The notes below the pieces were generated by a model that did not search any database, was not told the DNA's origin, and saw only the letters and a list, made by a program, of their open reading frames with translations. The position numbers and the translations under genes are program-made. From contig VBCH01000232.1 of the NCBI GenBank assembly GCA_005884455.1, positions 1-41,101 of the forward strand: a DNA stretch of 41,101 nucleotides, read 5' to 3'. This DNA is from Betaproteobacteria bacterium. Its GTDB lineage: Bacteria > Pseudomonadota > Gammaproteobacteria > Burkholderiales > SG8-39. Within the stretch, counting starts at the first letter, position 1. Every line of letters begins with the position of its first letter. Shown piece by piece: positions 25,579 to 33,636 of the stretch.

Positions 25579-26313
25579 ATGCAAAAAGCAGCACGCATCG
25601 TGCAGGCGCGCAGTCCCGACGACCCCTTCGAGGATCACTGCTGGAAGGACGTCATTCCGGACGACGTGATCGAGCTGTACTCGAACTACCGGCGCGAAGT
25701 CGGCGTCGGGCCCTCGCCCGCGCTCGTCGCGATCGATCTCTACGAGCTCGTCTACCAGGGCGGCGCGAAGCCCGTGCCGCAGGTGATGAAGGTTTATCCC
25801 AACTCCTGCGGCGAGCACGCCTGGGCGGCGATCGCGCCGACCAAGCGCCTGTTCGCCGCGGCGCGCGCCGCCGGCCTGCCCGTCTTCTATTCGACCGGCG
25901 ACACGCGGCCGCAGAGCCAGCCGAAGAACGTGCGCGCGACCCGGCGGCAGGGCGTGCGCATCGATCGGGAACTCTACGCGATCCGGCCCGAGTTCAAGCC
26001 GCGACCGGAGGACGTGGTGATCACCAAAGTGCGCGCGAGCGCATTCTTCGGCACGCCGCTCGCCGCGCACCTTACGCAGCTCGGCGTACAGAGCGTCATC
26101 GTCTGCGGCGAGAGCACATCGGGCTGCGTGCGCGCGAGCGCGGTCGACGCCTATTCGCTCGGTTTTCACGTGACGCTCGTCGAGGAGTGCTGCTTCGACC
26201 GGAGCCCCCTCTCGCACAAGGTGAACCTCTTCGACATGCACCACAAATACGCCGACGTGCTGCACGTGGACGAAGTCGTCCGGCACCTGGAAGGACTGCG
26301 GGCCCAAGCGTGA
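25579..26313 (+). CDS. Isochorismatase-like cysteine hydrolase (N-carbamoylsarcosine amidase type)
   Basis: Cytoplasmic hydrolase of 244 aa. The catalytic triad of the family can be read: Asp53 in ALVAIDLYELV, Lys150 in VVITKVRASAF, and Cys183 in CGESTSGCVRASAVDA. Conserved FYSTGD also appears. The N-terminal 40 residues (HCWKDVIPDDVIELY) extend beyond the minimal fold and resemble the N-carbamoylsarcosine amidase/maleamate amidohydrolase branch. It probably hydrolyses an amide or ureido bond. The start at 25579 is preferred; the frame is open above it. The SDR gene follows after 11 bp, so the two are one operon, flanked on both sides by Bug genes. Confidence 0.88.
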   Translation: MQKAARIVQARSPDDPFEDHCWKDVIPDDVIELYSNYRREVGVGPSPALVAIDLYELVYQGGAKPVPQVMKVYPNSCGEHAWAAIAPTKRLFAAARAAGLPVFYSTGDTRPQSQPKNVRATRRQGVRIDRELYAIRPEFKPRPEDVVITKVRASAFFGTPLAAHLTQLGVQSVIVCGESTSGCVRASAVDAYSLGFHVTLVEECCFDRSPLSHKVNLFDMHHKYADVLHVDEVVRHLEGLRAQA

Positions 26314-26324
26314 AGGAGCGAAGC

Positions 26325-27092
26325 ATGGCGGGTCGTTTGGCGGAAAAAGTGGCGATCGTCACGGGCGGCGGGCACGGTATCGGCAAGGCCTACGCGCTCG
26401 GATTGGCCGGAGAAGGCGCGAAGGTCGTGGTCGCCGAGATCGACGCGACCGCCGCCGAGACCGTCGCCGCGGACTTGAAGCGCCGGGGTTTCGAGGCGCT
26501 AGCGGTGCGCACCGACGTGGCGGACCCCGCGAGCGTCGACGCGATGGTCGAGCGCACGGTCGGGGCGTTCGGTCGAATCGACATCCTCGTGAACAACGCG
26601 GCGATCTTCGCCACCGTCCCGATGTCGCGCTCGCCTTTCGACCAGATCAGGATCGAGGAGTGGGACCGCATGATGGCGGTCAACCTGCGCGGCATGTGGC
26701 TCGCCTCGCGCGCCGCGGTGCCGCACATGCGAGCCCGCGGCTACGGCAAGATCATCAACATCAGCTCGGGCACGGCGCTGAAGGGCTCGGCGAGCCGCAT
26801 CCATTACGTCACCTCGAAAGCGGGGGTGCTGGGCTTCACGCGCACGCTCGCGCGCGAGCTCGGGCAACACGGCATTTGCGTCAACTGCATCGCGCCGGGC
26901 AGCACGCTGTCGGAGGAGAACCCGGACGAGGGCATCGTCAGGATGCGCTCGGCGGCAGCCGGGGAGCGCGCGCTCCAGCGCGTGCAGAAGCCGGAGGATC
27001 TGGTCGGCGCGATCGTCTTCTTCGCTTCGCCCGAGAGCGATTTCATCACCGGGCAGACCCTCGTCGTCGACGGCGGAGCGTGCATGCACTAG
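26325..27092 (+). CDS. SDR-family NAD(P)-dependent oxidoreductase
   Basis: Short-chain dehydrogenase of 255 aa with the classical arrangement: TGGGHGIG cofactor motif at 13-20, NNAA at 90-93, catalytic Ser in INISSGT (147-148), Tyr161-xxx-Lys165 (YVTSK), and the C-terminal VDGGACMH. An acidic residue at the end of beta-2 (VVVAEID) favours NAD over NADP. It oxidises or reduces an alcohol/ketone whose identity cannot be read. AAGGAG precedes the ATG. It overlaps the convergent Bug gene by 4 bp. Together with the amide hydrolase upstream it suggests a short pathway working on an imported acid or amide. Confidence 0.92.
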   Translation: MAGRLAEKVAIVTGGGHGIGKAYALGLAGEGAKVVVAEIDATAAETVAADLKRRGFEALAVRTDVADPASVDAMVERTVGAFGRIDILVNNAAIFATVPMSRSPFDQIRIEEWDRMMAVNLRGMWLASRAAVPHMRARGYGKIINISSGTALKGSASRIHYVTSKAGVLGFTRTLARELGQHGICVNCIAPGSTLSEENPDEGIVRMRSAAAGERALQRVQKPEDLVGAIVFFASPESDFITGQTLVVDGGACMH

Positions 27093-28084
27093 TCGGGCTT
27101 CGCGCCGACCTGCTTCGCCACAGCCCCCCATCTCGCGTATTCGCGCTTGATCATTTCCGCGAATTCGGACGGGCTCGCAAGCTCCGGCACAACGCCCTGG
27201 GCGATGTAGACCTCGCTCAGGTCGCGGCTGGAAACCGCGTTCCCGATTTCCGCGTTCAACCGGGAGACGATGCCTGCAGGCAACCCCGCCGGGCCGACCA
27301 CGCCCACCCACGCGGTCGCTTCGATTCCCGGAAATCCGGATTCGGCGAGCGTCGGCACCTCGGGCATCAAAGGCGCGCGACTGGCGCTCGTCACGGCCAG
27401 CACTTTCACCCTCCCGGCGCGAGCCTGCGGCAAAGTGGTGTTGACGACGTCGAACTTGTAGTCGATGTTGCCGGCGAGCAGCGCCGTCATGGTGGGCGCG
27501 CCGCCCTGAAACGGAACGTGCACGGCGTCGAAGCCGGCCTGTTTCTTGAAAAGCTCGGCCACGAGGTATACGTGCGTGCCTAGACCCGCCGCCCCGTAGT
27601 TGAGCGCGCCGGGTTTCGATCTTGCGAGCGCGACCAGGTCGGCGATCGAATTCACCGGCAGCGTGGGGCGCGCGATCACGGTGAGCGGGCTGCTCATGAT
27701 CGGCGCGATCGCCGCAAAGTTCTTCCCGGGATCGATCCGTGGATTGGAAAACAAGTGCGGCGCGACGGCCAGCGAGCTCACGCTGCCGAGAAGCAGCGTG
27801 TAGCCGTCGGGCGCGGCTTTCGCGACCGCCTCGGAGCCGAGCAGTCCCCCGACCCCCGGCCGGTTCTCGATGACGACCGGCTGGCCGAGGCCCTCGGAGA
27901 ATTTCTGCACCACGACGCGCGCGACGCTGTCGCTCGACCCGCCCGGCGGGAACGGGACGACCAGGCGGATCGGGCGGCTCGGATACGGCAGTCCTGACCT
28001 TGCCGAAGGCGCCTGCGCCTGCAGCCCTAGCGCGCACGTCATCCCCGCGATGCATGCGGTGAAGCGGATCAGCCCGATGATCAT
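27089..28084 (-). CDS. TTT-type (Bug/TctC) solute-binding protein
   Basis: 331-aa periplasmic binding protein. ATG 28084 is chosen because it begins the signal peptide (GLIRFTACIAGMTCALGLQA). Typical segments: YPSRPIRLVVPFPPGGSSDS, VIENRPGVGGLLGSEAVAKA, PDGYTLLLGSVSSLAVAPHL, VPFQGGAPTMTALLAGNIDY and FPGIEATAWVG. It ends in VGAKPD. It faces the SDR gene tail-to-tail and is divergent from the NHL-propeller gene, with a 226-bp AT-richer gap upstream that can hold both promoters. Likely ligand an organic acid. Confidence 0.91.
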   Translation of the reverse strand: MIIGLIRFTACIAGMTCALGLQAQAPSARSGLPYPSRPIRLVVPFPPGGSSDSVARVVVQKFSEGLGQPVVIENRPGVGGLLGSEAVAKAAPDGYTLLLGSVSSLAVAPHLFSNPRIDPGKNFAAIAPIMSSPLTVIARPTLPVNSIADLVALARSKPGALNYGAAGLGTHVYLVAELFKKQAGFDAVHVPFQGGAPTMTALLAGNIDYKFDVVNTTLPQARAGRVKVLAVTSASRAPLMPEVPTLAESGFPGIEATAWVGVVGPAGLPAGIVSRLNAEIGNAVSSRDLSEVYIAQGVVPELASPSEFAEMIKREYARWGAVAKQVGAKPD

Positions 28085-28310
28085 GGAATCATTCCTCGCG
28101 TGTAATTCATACAGATTGTGCACCGCGACAGTCAATTCCAATTCTGAAATGAACCTGATCGGCGGGTGGCCTTCGGCTTGACGCTGATCGGTGCTCGGCC
28201 TAGCATGATTTTCGCGTGAACGCGCATTGGCGAAGCGCGGGAAAAGCCAAAACGAACGATCCTGGGTTCCGTTCACGCCGCACTGCAACGAATGCAACGA
28301 GGAGACCATC

Positions 28311-29573
28311 ATGAGAGGAAAACATTATATTTACGCTGGTGCCGTAGGACTGGCCGTGGCCGCTGCCTTGAGCCTGTCCGTTTCGCAAGCCGATACAAGG
28401 AGAACTCACGGGCTCCCGAGGTTCGCAGTCGATGGGTCCTGGCCGAAGATGCCGTTGCCGAGCGCCGGCGATTGGGGAACCCCGCTCGTGCTCAGTACGT
28501 CGACAGGCAAGCCCAAGCCATGGTCGACCGGCGAAGTCGCGGGAACCTGCATCGATTCGCGGGATCATGTGTTCATTGTGACGCGCGGAAACCTCGTCAA
28601 CTCGCCCGAAACTCTCGATTCGGTCCCCGCCGCACCCGTTATCGAATTCGACACCGCCGGCAACGTGGCGAACGCCTGGGGCAATCGGAATGTCCTGCCC
28701 AACGGCATTCACGGCTGCTTCGTCGACTACCAGGACAACGTCTGGATCGCCGGCAACGGCGACGGCATCGTGCAGAAGTACTCGCATAATGGCACGCTGC
28801 TGCTGCAGATCGGAACGCGCGGCGTGTGCGACAACCCGCCGGCGAATGCGTGCGGCAACTCGGGGGCCAACCCGCTCGCCAACCAGAGCAAGACGCTGCT
28901 CAATCAGCCTGCCAACATGTACATCGACCCGGACAGGGATCCGGTGACGGGAGAACGCGGCAGCATCTACATCGCGGACGGATACGGCAACCACCGCGTC
29001 GTGGTGTTCAGCGCAAGCGGCACCTGGCTGCGGCAATGGGGCGGCGTGGCGGGGACGATGAACTCTGTGACCGACTCGCCCGGCTTGTTTGCCTCGGGCG
29101 ACGGCGGCCATCCGCATTGCATCACCATAGGCAATGACGACCTGGTGTATGTATGCGATCGCGCCGACGACCGCATCCAGGTCTTCACCAAGACCGGCGT
29201 GCTGCAGCGGATCATTCCGGTCGTTCCGGGTACCGGCGTGACGCTGGGAATCGGCGGCGCACCGGGGCTCGGCACCGCGGGCTCGGCATGGGACCTCGCG
29301 TTCTCCAACGACGATAGGCAGACGTTCATGTTCGAGGCCGACGGAGGGAACGAGATCCTGCACATCATGGACCGCGCGATGGGCACCATCCTCTCCGGGT
29401 TTGGTACGCCTGGACTCCAGCCGGGCCAGTTCACGTTCCTGCACAGCGTCGCGCTCGACTCGAAGGGCAACCTCTACACCGGCGAGACGATCAATGGCCG
29501 GCGCATTCAGAAGTTCACGCGGGTCGACTGCGACAACGGCAGGGGTAGAGGCAACGACAATTGCGACGACTGA
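28311..29573 (+). CDS. Secreted NHL-repeat beta-propeller protein
   Basis: Exported propeller of 420 aa with a signal peptide to about residue 27. NHL-type blades repeat a D-x-x-x-N/D-x-(V/L)-W/Y pattern: FVDYQDNVWIAGNGDGIVQK, YIADGYGNHRVVVFSASG, ITIGNDDLVYVCDRADDRIQ and VALDSKGNLYTGETINGRRI. This resembles the 6-bladed peptidyl-glycine lyase/NHL group found as exported proteins in soil bacteria; no catalytic residues can be assigned. Two Cys pairs (CIDSR..., CDNPPANAC) may form disulphides, and the C-terminus is Asp/Gly-rich (DCDNGRGRGNDNCDD), possibly metal-binding. GAGGAGA lies before the ATG. HupE-like gene downstream. Confidence 0.85.
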   Translation: MRGKHYIYAGAVGLAVAAALSLSVSQADTRRTHGLPRFAVDGSWPKMPLPSAGDWGTPLVLSTSTGKPKPWSTGEVAGTCIDSRDHVFIVTRGNLVNSPETLDSVPAAPVIEFDTAGNVANAWGNRNVLPNGIHGCFVDYQDNVWIAGNGDGIVQKYSHNGTLLLQIGTRGVCDNPPANACGNSGANPLANQSKTLLNQPANMYIDPDRDPVTGERGSIYIADGYGNHRVVVFSASGTWLRQWGGVAGTMNSVTDSPGLFASGDGGHPHCITIGNDDLVYVCDRADDRIQVFTKTGVLQRIIPVVPGTGVTLGIGGAPGLGTAGSAWDLAFSNDDRQTFMFEADGGNEILHIMDRAMGTILSGFGTPGLQPGQFTFLHSVALDSKGNLYTGETINGRRIQKFTRVDCDNGRGRGNDNCDD

Positions 29574-29629
29574 TGTGAGGTGCGGCCGGAAGCGACCGCC
29601 CCCGGCTGTTCCACTTGTAGGTTCGCATG

Positions 29630-29673
29630 CCCGCGTCAACCGGCAACGATGCCGGGTGACGCGGGTTCGTTTT
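29630..29673 (+). terminator. Strong hairpin with trailing T tract
   Basis: Two 15-nt arms (CCCGCGTCAACCGGC and GCCGGGTGACGCGGG, one A-G mismatch) around a 6-nt loop, followed by TTCGTTTT. It lies 57 bp after the NHL gene and 39 bp before the HupE-like gene, so it probably ends the first transcript or attenuates the second. Confidence 0.65.
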
Positions 29674-29711
29674 GGCAAGCCGCCGGCTCAATACCCGCAG
29701 CGACAAGTGAG

Positions 29712-31043
29712 ATGAAAGTTCGCTATTTGCGACTCGCGGCATGGAGTGTCCTTGCCTGTGCCGCCGCATGCGCGCAGATCGTGCACGCGCACGAATTCAA
29801 GCTTGACTCGGTCATCAACGCGTTCGTCAAGATCGAGCCGGGCCAGGCCCAGCTCATCGTCCGCGCGCCGCTGTATCTGTTCAAGTCGGCCAAGTTTCCG
29901 GTCACCGGCGCCGAAATCGACGTCGACAACTCGGCACCGGCGGTCGAGCGAGCGCTCGCGGCGATCCGCAAGGACATCACGCTCTTCGAAAATGATCGGC
30001 CGCTGGTCGCGTCGCACGCGATGGGGCGATTGTCCCTGCCGTCCGATCGTTCCTTCGAAACCTACGAGCAGGCCGCGAGCCACGTGGCCGAGCCGCTCGA
30101 ACGCGGCACGAGCATTTACATCGACCAGGGTTACGTGGACGCCCGCATCATCTATCCGATCGGCTCGCCGGGATCGGAGTTCGCTGTCCGCACAACCGCC
30201 GGTCCGGAGCTCGGGGACGCTCTCAAGCTCGCGCTGCGCTATATGCCGCTCGGCGAAGACAGCCGGGCGATGGTTGTTACCGCCCGCTCGGGGACGGTCG
30301 CGCTCAACCCGACGTGGGTGCGCGCCGCGGCGGGCTTCACCGGGCTCGGCATCGCGCACATCCTCACCGGCTACGATCACCTGCTTTTCCTGCTTTGCCT
30401 GGTGATTCCGCTGCGCGGCTGGCGGCAGATCCTGTCGGTGATCACGGTTTTCACGGTCGCGCATTCGTTCACGCTGCTGGGCACGGCCTTCGATCTCGCG
30501 CCATCGGGCAGATGGTTCCCACCCTTCGTCGAGACGGCAATCGCCGCATCGATCGTCTACATGGCGCTCGAGAACATCATGGGCGTCAAGCTCGAGCGGC
30601 GCGTCCTGATCACGGGCCTGTTCGGACTGGTCCACGGCTTCGGCTTCTCGTATGGCCTCCAGGAGAATTTCCAGTTCGCCGGGACCCATCTGCTTGTTTC
30701 ACTTTTCGCGTTCAACATAGGCATCGAGCTGGGCCAGATCATGGTCCTTGCAGTCATGCTGCCCGCGCTTGCCGTGGTGCGGCGGTACGTGCTGCCCGGC
30801 CGGGTCGGGATGATCATCCTCTCGGCGATCATGGCGGACACGGGCTGGCACTGGATGATCGACCGCGCGGACGTGCTGTGGAAGACGCCGTGGCCGCGGC
30901 CGAGCGCGGCGGGCCTTGCAATTCTGGCCCTCTGGGTGGCCGGCATACTGCTTGCGGGGGGCGGGCTCAGCGTCATCGCCAAGCGGCTGCGGTTCGTGCC
31001 GGGCGACGGGCTGCTGTCGCCGCAAAAGGACGTGGCGGACTAG
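29712..31043 (+). CDS. HupE/UreJ-family membrane protein with exported N-terminal domain
   Basis: 443 aa. A signal-like segment ends at HAHEFK (about residue 26). A periplasmic beta-rich domain follows (27-200), then a HupE/UreJ_2-type membrane domain: HILTGYDHLLFLLCL (216-230), SVITVFTVAHSFTL, a GLVHGFGFSYGL motif, FNIGIELGQI and a final helix before 430. The paired His/Asp in membrane helices (HxxxxYDH, AHS, VHGFGF) are typical of Ni/Co or other metal permease-like HupE/UreJ proteins. Inferred: metal transport or periplasmic metal handling. No hydrogenase or urease genes are visible nearby. The ATG at 29712 is the start that gives the signal segment. Confidence 0.85.
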   Translation: MKVRYLRLAAWSVLACAAACAQIVHAHEFKLDSVINAFVKIEPGQAQLIVRAPLYLFKSAKFPVTGAEIDVDNSAPAVERALAAIRKDITLFENDRPLVASHAMGRLSLPSDRSFETYEQAASHVAEPLERGTSIYIDQGYVDARIIYPIGSPGSEFAVRTTAGPELGDALKLALRYMPLGEDSRAMVVTARSGTVALNPTWVRAAAGFTGLGIAHILTGYDHLLFLLCLVIPLRGWRQILSVITVFTVAHSFTLLGTAFDLAPSGRWFPPFVETAIAASIVYMALENIMGVKLERRVLITGLFGLVHGFGFSYGLQENFQFAGTHLLVSLFAFNIGIELGQIMVLAVMLPALAVVRRYVLPGRVGMIILSAIMADTGWHWMIDRADVLWKTPWPRPSAAGLAILALWVAGILLAGGGLSVIAKRLRFVPGDGLLSPQKDVAD

Positions 31044-31046
31044 ATT

Positions 31047-31095
31047 CTCAATCGGGCTGCGCGCCGGAATGCTTCACCGCCACCGCCCAGCGCCG
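31047..31095. repeat. 49-bp direct repeat, left copy
   Basis: Matches 35876-35924 at 48 of 49 positions in the same orientation. The right copy is the 3' end of an intact Bug gene; this copy lies 3 bp after the HupE-like stop codon and bounds the 31-36 kb accessory segment on its left. Confidence 0.85.
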
Positions 31096-31101
31096 TATCT
31101 G
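31048..31101 (-). pseudogene. 3' remnant of a Bug/TctC gene
   Basis: On the minus strand these bases read QIRRWAVAVKHSGAQPD and a stop, which is the C-terminal end of the Bug protein encoded at 35877 (EIRRWAVAVKHSGAQAD). Nothing of the gene is present further up; the DNA changes to lower-GC sequence. It is either a leftover made when the accessory segment inserted at the gene's 3' end, or the tail of a second Bug gene cut off by that event. Confidence 0.7.
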
Positions 31102-31116
31102 TTATCTCCTAAAAAA

Positions 31117-31590
31117 TTACGTGCCACTTTTTTGTAGTAAGCCTCGGAGGGCCTGCACAGCCCCAATTACAAACAGGAGCGTTGCCACATAAATCGGCCC
31201 CAGATGACTCACCCAGTCAAAGGAAAAGTGACCGAAGTAATGCATCGGCAGAGCAACGGCTAATCCCACCACCGGGGAAACCAAGGCGGCCCACCACGCC
31301 CACCATTCTCCTTTGCGGACACCCCACCAGGAGAGGGCTGCGACGGCGATGCCGGTGGCGGCAATGAAACCGGCGGTCGCAATGTGCAGATGATTGATGT
31401 AGTAGACCACCGCAGGGTTAAGGGCGTTGAGCTGTTCCTTGGTTACGCCATTCAAGGTCTCTACGCCAAGCTCGAAACCAGTGCCGGTAAAACTGCGGAT
31501 AAAAAAGACTACGGCATACCCAACGAAAGCCAGACCAGCAATCAACATCAGGGTGGAACCGTTACGAACAGATGAATTGTCTTGTGCCAT
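31117..31590 (-). CDS. Small four-helix integral membrane protein
   Basis: 157-aa protein with four hydrophobic helices: MLIAGLAFVGYAVVFFIRSF (about 14-33), HIATAGFIAATGIAVAALSW (about 69-88), WWAWWAALVSPVVGLAVALP (about 95-114) and IYVATLLFVIGAVQALRGLL (near the C-terminus). A long soluble loop of about 30 residues after TM1 carries ELGVETLNGVT. I do not recognise the family. His residues cluster near the membrane surface (INHLHIA, MHYFGHF), which may bind a metal or heme. Its codon use and base composition are visibly less GC-rich than genes outside the segment. Confidence 0.75.
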   Translation of the reverse strand: MAQDNSSVRNGSTLMLIAGLAFVGYAVVFFIRSFTGTGFELGVETLNGVTKEQLNALNPAVVYYINHLHIATAGFIAATGIAVAALSWWGVRKGEWWAWWAALVSPVVGLAVALPMHYFGHFSFDWVSHLGPIYVATLLFVIGAVQALRGLLQKSGT

Positions 31591-31732
31591 GTTGTCGCCC
31601 CCTTTCTGTCGTTACTTAAAACACGCAGAACTTGATTCTTCCGCCTGTCATTCAGCAATTCGCGACGAAGTCTGAACTATACGCTGAAACTTTAGTTTTA
31701 AAACCCGCAGCGTCAATCGTAATAAATCGGTC

Positions 31733-32536
31733 TCATCGAGCGCCACCCTCGTGGCGGAAGGGCATGCCAAGCGTGCCGGGCAAGGTCGCGACGACTCGCT
31801 GATCGCGCCACGCCGATAGCCCAATGTCGAGCTCGCCCCGCGGGGCCCGGGTGTAGGTCCCGAGCAGCCGATCCCAGATCGAGAGACAGAAACCATAGTT
31901 GCTGTTTCTCTCCGCTTCGAGCACGGAATGATGAATACGGTGCATGTCGGGTGTGACGAGCACCGGGCGCACCCAGGGCTCGAGCCCTGCGGGCAACGAT
32001 ACGTTGGCGTGGTTGAACATTGCGGTTGCATTGAGCAGCAGCTCGAAGGCGAGCACTGCGACAACGGGTGCACCGAGCGCCGCGACGGCGGCAAGCTTGA
32101 TAAGCGCTGAGATAAGGATCTCGATCGGGTGGAAACGAATGCCTGTCGTTAGGTCGAAATCCGGGTCGGCATGGTGCACCGCATGCAGGCGAAGGAACAG
32201 CGGCACCGAGTGAAACAGCACGTGCTGGAAGTAGACAATCAGGTCGAGAAGCACGACAGCGGCAAGGATCGCGCTCCAAGCCGGAAGTTCGAGGCGATTG
32301 AAAAGCCCCCAACCTTCTGTGGAAGCAACGACCGCCATCGCAATGGCCGATCCGGGCACGATGAAGCGCACCACCAGGGTGCTGACGATGGCGAGGCCGA
32401 GGTTCGCCCGCCAGCGCTGGACGCGTGATAACCTCAGCGCTCGGGCAGGCGCCACGTGCTCCCAGAGCGCGAGCGCCGCGAAAACGGCGAGGAACACGCC
32501 GCCTCGCAGCGCCAACTCGAAATCGACAGGGTTCAT
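31733..32536 (-). CDS. Sterol desaturase/fatty acid hydroxylase-family enzyme
   Basis: Membrane di-iron enzyme of 267 aa. The three His clusters of the superfamily are present: HVLFH, HAVHH and HRIHH. Four or so hydrophobic helices lie around them (VFLAVFAALALWE, LGLAIVSTLVVRFIV, AILAAVVLLDLIVYF, LAFELLLNATAMF). Members hydroxylate or desaturate sterols, fatty acids or carotenoids using O2; some bacterial ones act on alkyl chains. The ATG at 32536 lies only 13 bp from the palindromic operator and 47 bp from the divergent ArsR-rhodanese gene, so its expression is probably controlled by that regulator. Confidence 0.88.
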   Translation of the reverse strand: MNPVDFELALRGGVFLAVFAALALWEHVAPARALRLSRVQRWRANLGLAIVSTLVVRFIVPGSAIAMAVVASTEGWGLFNRLELPAWSAILAAVVLLDLIVYFQHVLFHSVPLFLRLHAVHHADPDFDLTTGIRFHPIEILISALIKLAAVAALGAPVVAVLAFELLLNATAMFNHANVSLPAGLEPWVRPVLVTPDMHRIHHSVLEAERNSNYGFCLSIWDRLLGTYTRAPRGELDIGLSAWRDQRVVATLPGTLGMPFRHEGGAR

Positions 32537-32548
32537 CGGAGTTGATAT

Positions 32549-32570
32549 TATTCAACTAATAAGTTGAATA
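32549..32570. promoter_or_regulatory. Palindromic operator for the ArsR-type regulator
   Basis: Perfect inverted repeat of two 9-bp arms (TATTCAACT and AGTTGAATA) around AATA. It fills nearly half of the 47-bp gap between the divergent desaturase and ArsR-rhodanese genes. AT-rich dyads of this size are typical ArsR/SmtB-family operators. TAGAAT at 32572-32577, seven bases before the GTG, may be the -10 of the regulator gene, which would make that mRNA leaderless. Confidence 0.75.
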
Positions 32571-32583
32571 GTAGAATATAGGC

Positions 32584-33252
32584 GTGACCAAGTCAACTGA
32601 CGCAGAGCACAAGACAAGGCTCTATGAGGCGATCGGCCGGGTGGCCCTGGCCCTTGGCAGTGCCGGCCGGCTTCAGATCCTCGAGTTCGTGGCTCAGGGG
32701 GAGCGGAGCGTGGACGCTCTAGCGGCGATGACCGGACTGTCCGTCGCCAACACGTCCAAGCACCTGCAGGCCTTGCGCCAGGCGGGTCTCGTTTCGGCGC
32801 GCAAGGCGGGTTTGCGCGTCTTCTACTCGATCGCAGGAAATGACGTCTCCGCTCTGCTATCGGCGCTGCGCGAGGTCTCGGAGCACCGCGTCGCCGAAGT
32901 CGAGCGCCTCTTGCGCACCTGGCTCGCGCACCGCGATGACCTGGAGGCGGTGCCAGCGCGAGAGGTGCTGGTGCGTGCGAAAAAGGGCCTCGTAGTCGTT
33001 CTGGACGTGCGCCCGGTCGAGGAGTTTTCAGCCGGCCACTTGCCCGGCGCGGTAAATATCCCGATTCACGAGCTCGAAAAGCGACTGAGGGAACTGCCCA
33101 AGCGCAAGGAAGTCATCGCGTACTGCCGGGGCCCATACTGTTTGATGTCGTATGACGCGGTTTCGCTTCTTCGCAAGAAAGGCATCAAAGCCCGCAGACT
33201 CGAAGCAGGCCTGCCCGAATGGCGCGCAACTGGATTGCCTGTTGAACGGTAG
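32584..33252 (+). CDS. ArsR-family regulator fused to a rhodanese domain
   Basis: 222-aa two-domain protein. Residues 15-100 are an ArsR winged helix (RLQILEFVAQGERSVDALAA, then GLSVANTSKHLQALRQAGLV as the recognition segment). Residues 125-220 are a rhodanese domain with VVLDVRPVEEFSAGHLPGAVNIP and active loop CRGPYC (181-186). The only two cysteines of the whole protein are Cys181 and Cys186, and the usual ArsR metal-binding Cys are missing. I therefore infer that it senses sulfane sulfur/persulfide or an oxidant through the rhodanese loop instead of a metal. It starts at GTG 32584 next to the operator, implying autoregulation together with the divergent desaturase gene. Confidence 0.9.
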   Translation: MTKSTDAEHKTRLYEAIGRVALALGSAGRLQILEFVAQGERSVDALAAMTGLSVANTSKHLQALRQAGLVSARKAGLRVFYSIAGNDVSALLSALREVSEHRVAEVERLLRTWLAHRDDLEAVPAREVLVRAKKGLVVVLDVRPVEEFSAGHLPGAVNIPIHELEKRLRELPKRKEVIAYCRGPYCLMSYDAVSLLRKKGIKARRLEAGLPEWRATGLPVER

Positions 33253-33358
33253 CTCATCGCTCCATCGGCTTACGTCGCTCGCACGACGCCCGTCAGCACA
33301 CAGCCGCGCCGTCGGCTTGCCCGACTGCTTGAGCGATGCGGAGCAAGGCGGGCGCGAA

Positions 33359-33394
33359 TGTCCGCTCTGGGTTGCGAATCGGTAAATAGCGGAC
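33359..33394. repeat. Hairpin repeat TGTCCGCT...AGCGGAC, copy 1
   Basis: Arms GTCCGCT and AGCGGAC frame a 21-nt loop. The left arm and the following GGGT-G resemble 35801-35838 near the right end of the same segment. Looks like a small dispersed palindromic element; family unknown. Confidence 0.5.
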
Positions 33395-33510
33395 CCCTCA
33401 CCCACCAAGACAGATTGCCTCTACACTCTCATCGGCGTAACGTGTTGACGTGGTTGGGAGATGACAGCTTGTGACTAGCTGATCGTATCGATCCGGGCTA
33501 GGGTCAACTT

Positions 33511-33546
33511 ATTCGTCACCCAATTTGTCAACCAATTCGGCATCCA
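33511..33546. repeat. Three tandem 12-bp repeats upstream of the GFA gene
   Basis: ATTCGTCACCCA, ATTTGTCAACCA and ATTCGGCATCCA follow one another without spacers (consensus ATTYGKCAHCCA). Their place, about 90-125 bp before the GFA start, would suit binding sites for a regulator; they could also be a degenerate slipped repeat. Confidence 0.6.
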
Positions 33547-33636
33547 AGCATCTAGGAGATTTCGCGCCGGAGTTGATCCTGGCTAAAACCTGTGCTCCGG
33601 ACCTTGTCGTCATGTAAACCACTAGGGAGGTGCATC

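Larger units (their letters stand above)
33253..33636. other. Non-coding stretch with hairpins and short tandem repeats
   Basis: 384 bp without a credible gene. It contains a long imperfect dyad just after the ArsR-rhodanese stop (arms CATCGCTC at 33255-33262 and GAGCGATG at 33331-33338), a hairpin at 33359-33394, three tandem 12-mers at 33511-33546 and a CCGGAG/CTCCGG stem (33567-33600). The ribosome site of the next gene is GGGAGG at 33625-33630. Confidence 0.6.

Noticed and set aside
26499-28055. Long minus-strand open frame (518 codons) across the SDR gene and the Bug gene.
   Set aside because: It is the antisense shadow of two well-supported genes, is Arg/Gly-rich, and has no domain. 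High-GC DNA yields many such frames.
33255-33338. Long dyad after the ArsR-rhodanese gene as a second attC site.
   Set aside because: The arms are present, but no RYYYAAC or GTTRRRY core flanks them. It may just be a terminator-type structure, so it is mentioned only as context.
33569-33584. GGAGTTGATCCTGGCT resembles the conserved 5' end of 16S rRNA.
   Set aside because: One base is missing compared with the rRNA, the match stops after about 16 nt, and neither side continues as rRNA. Probably chance, or at most a tiny scar.
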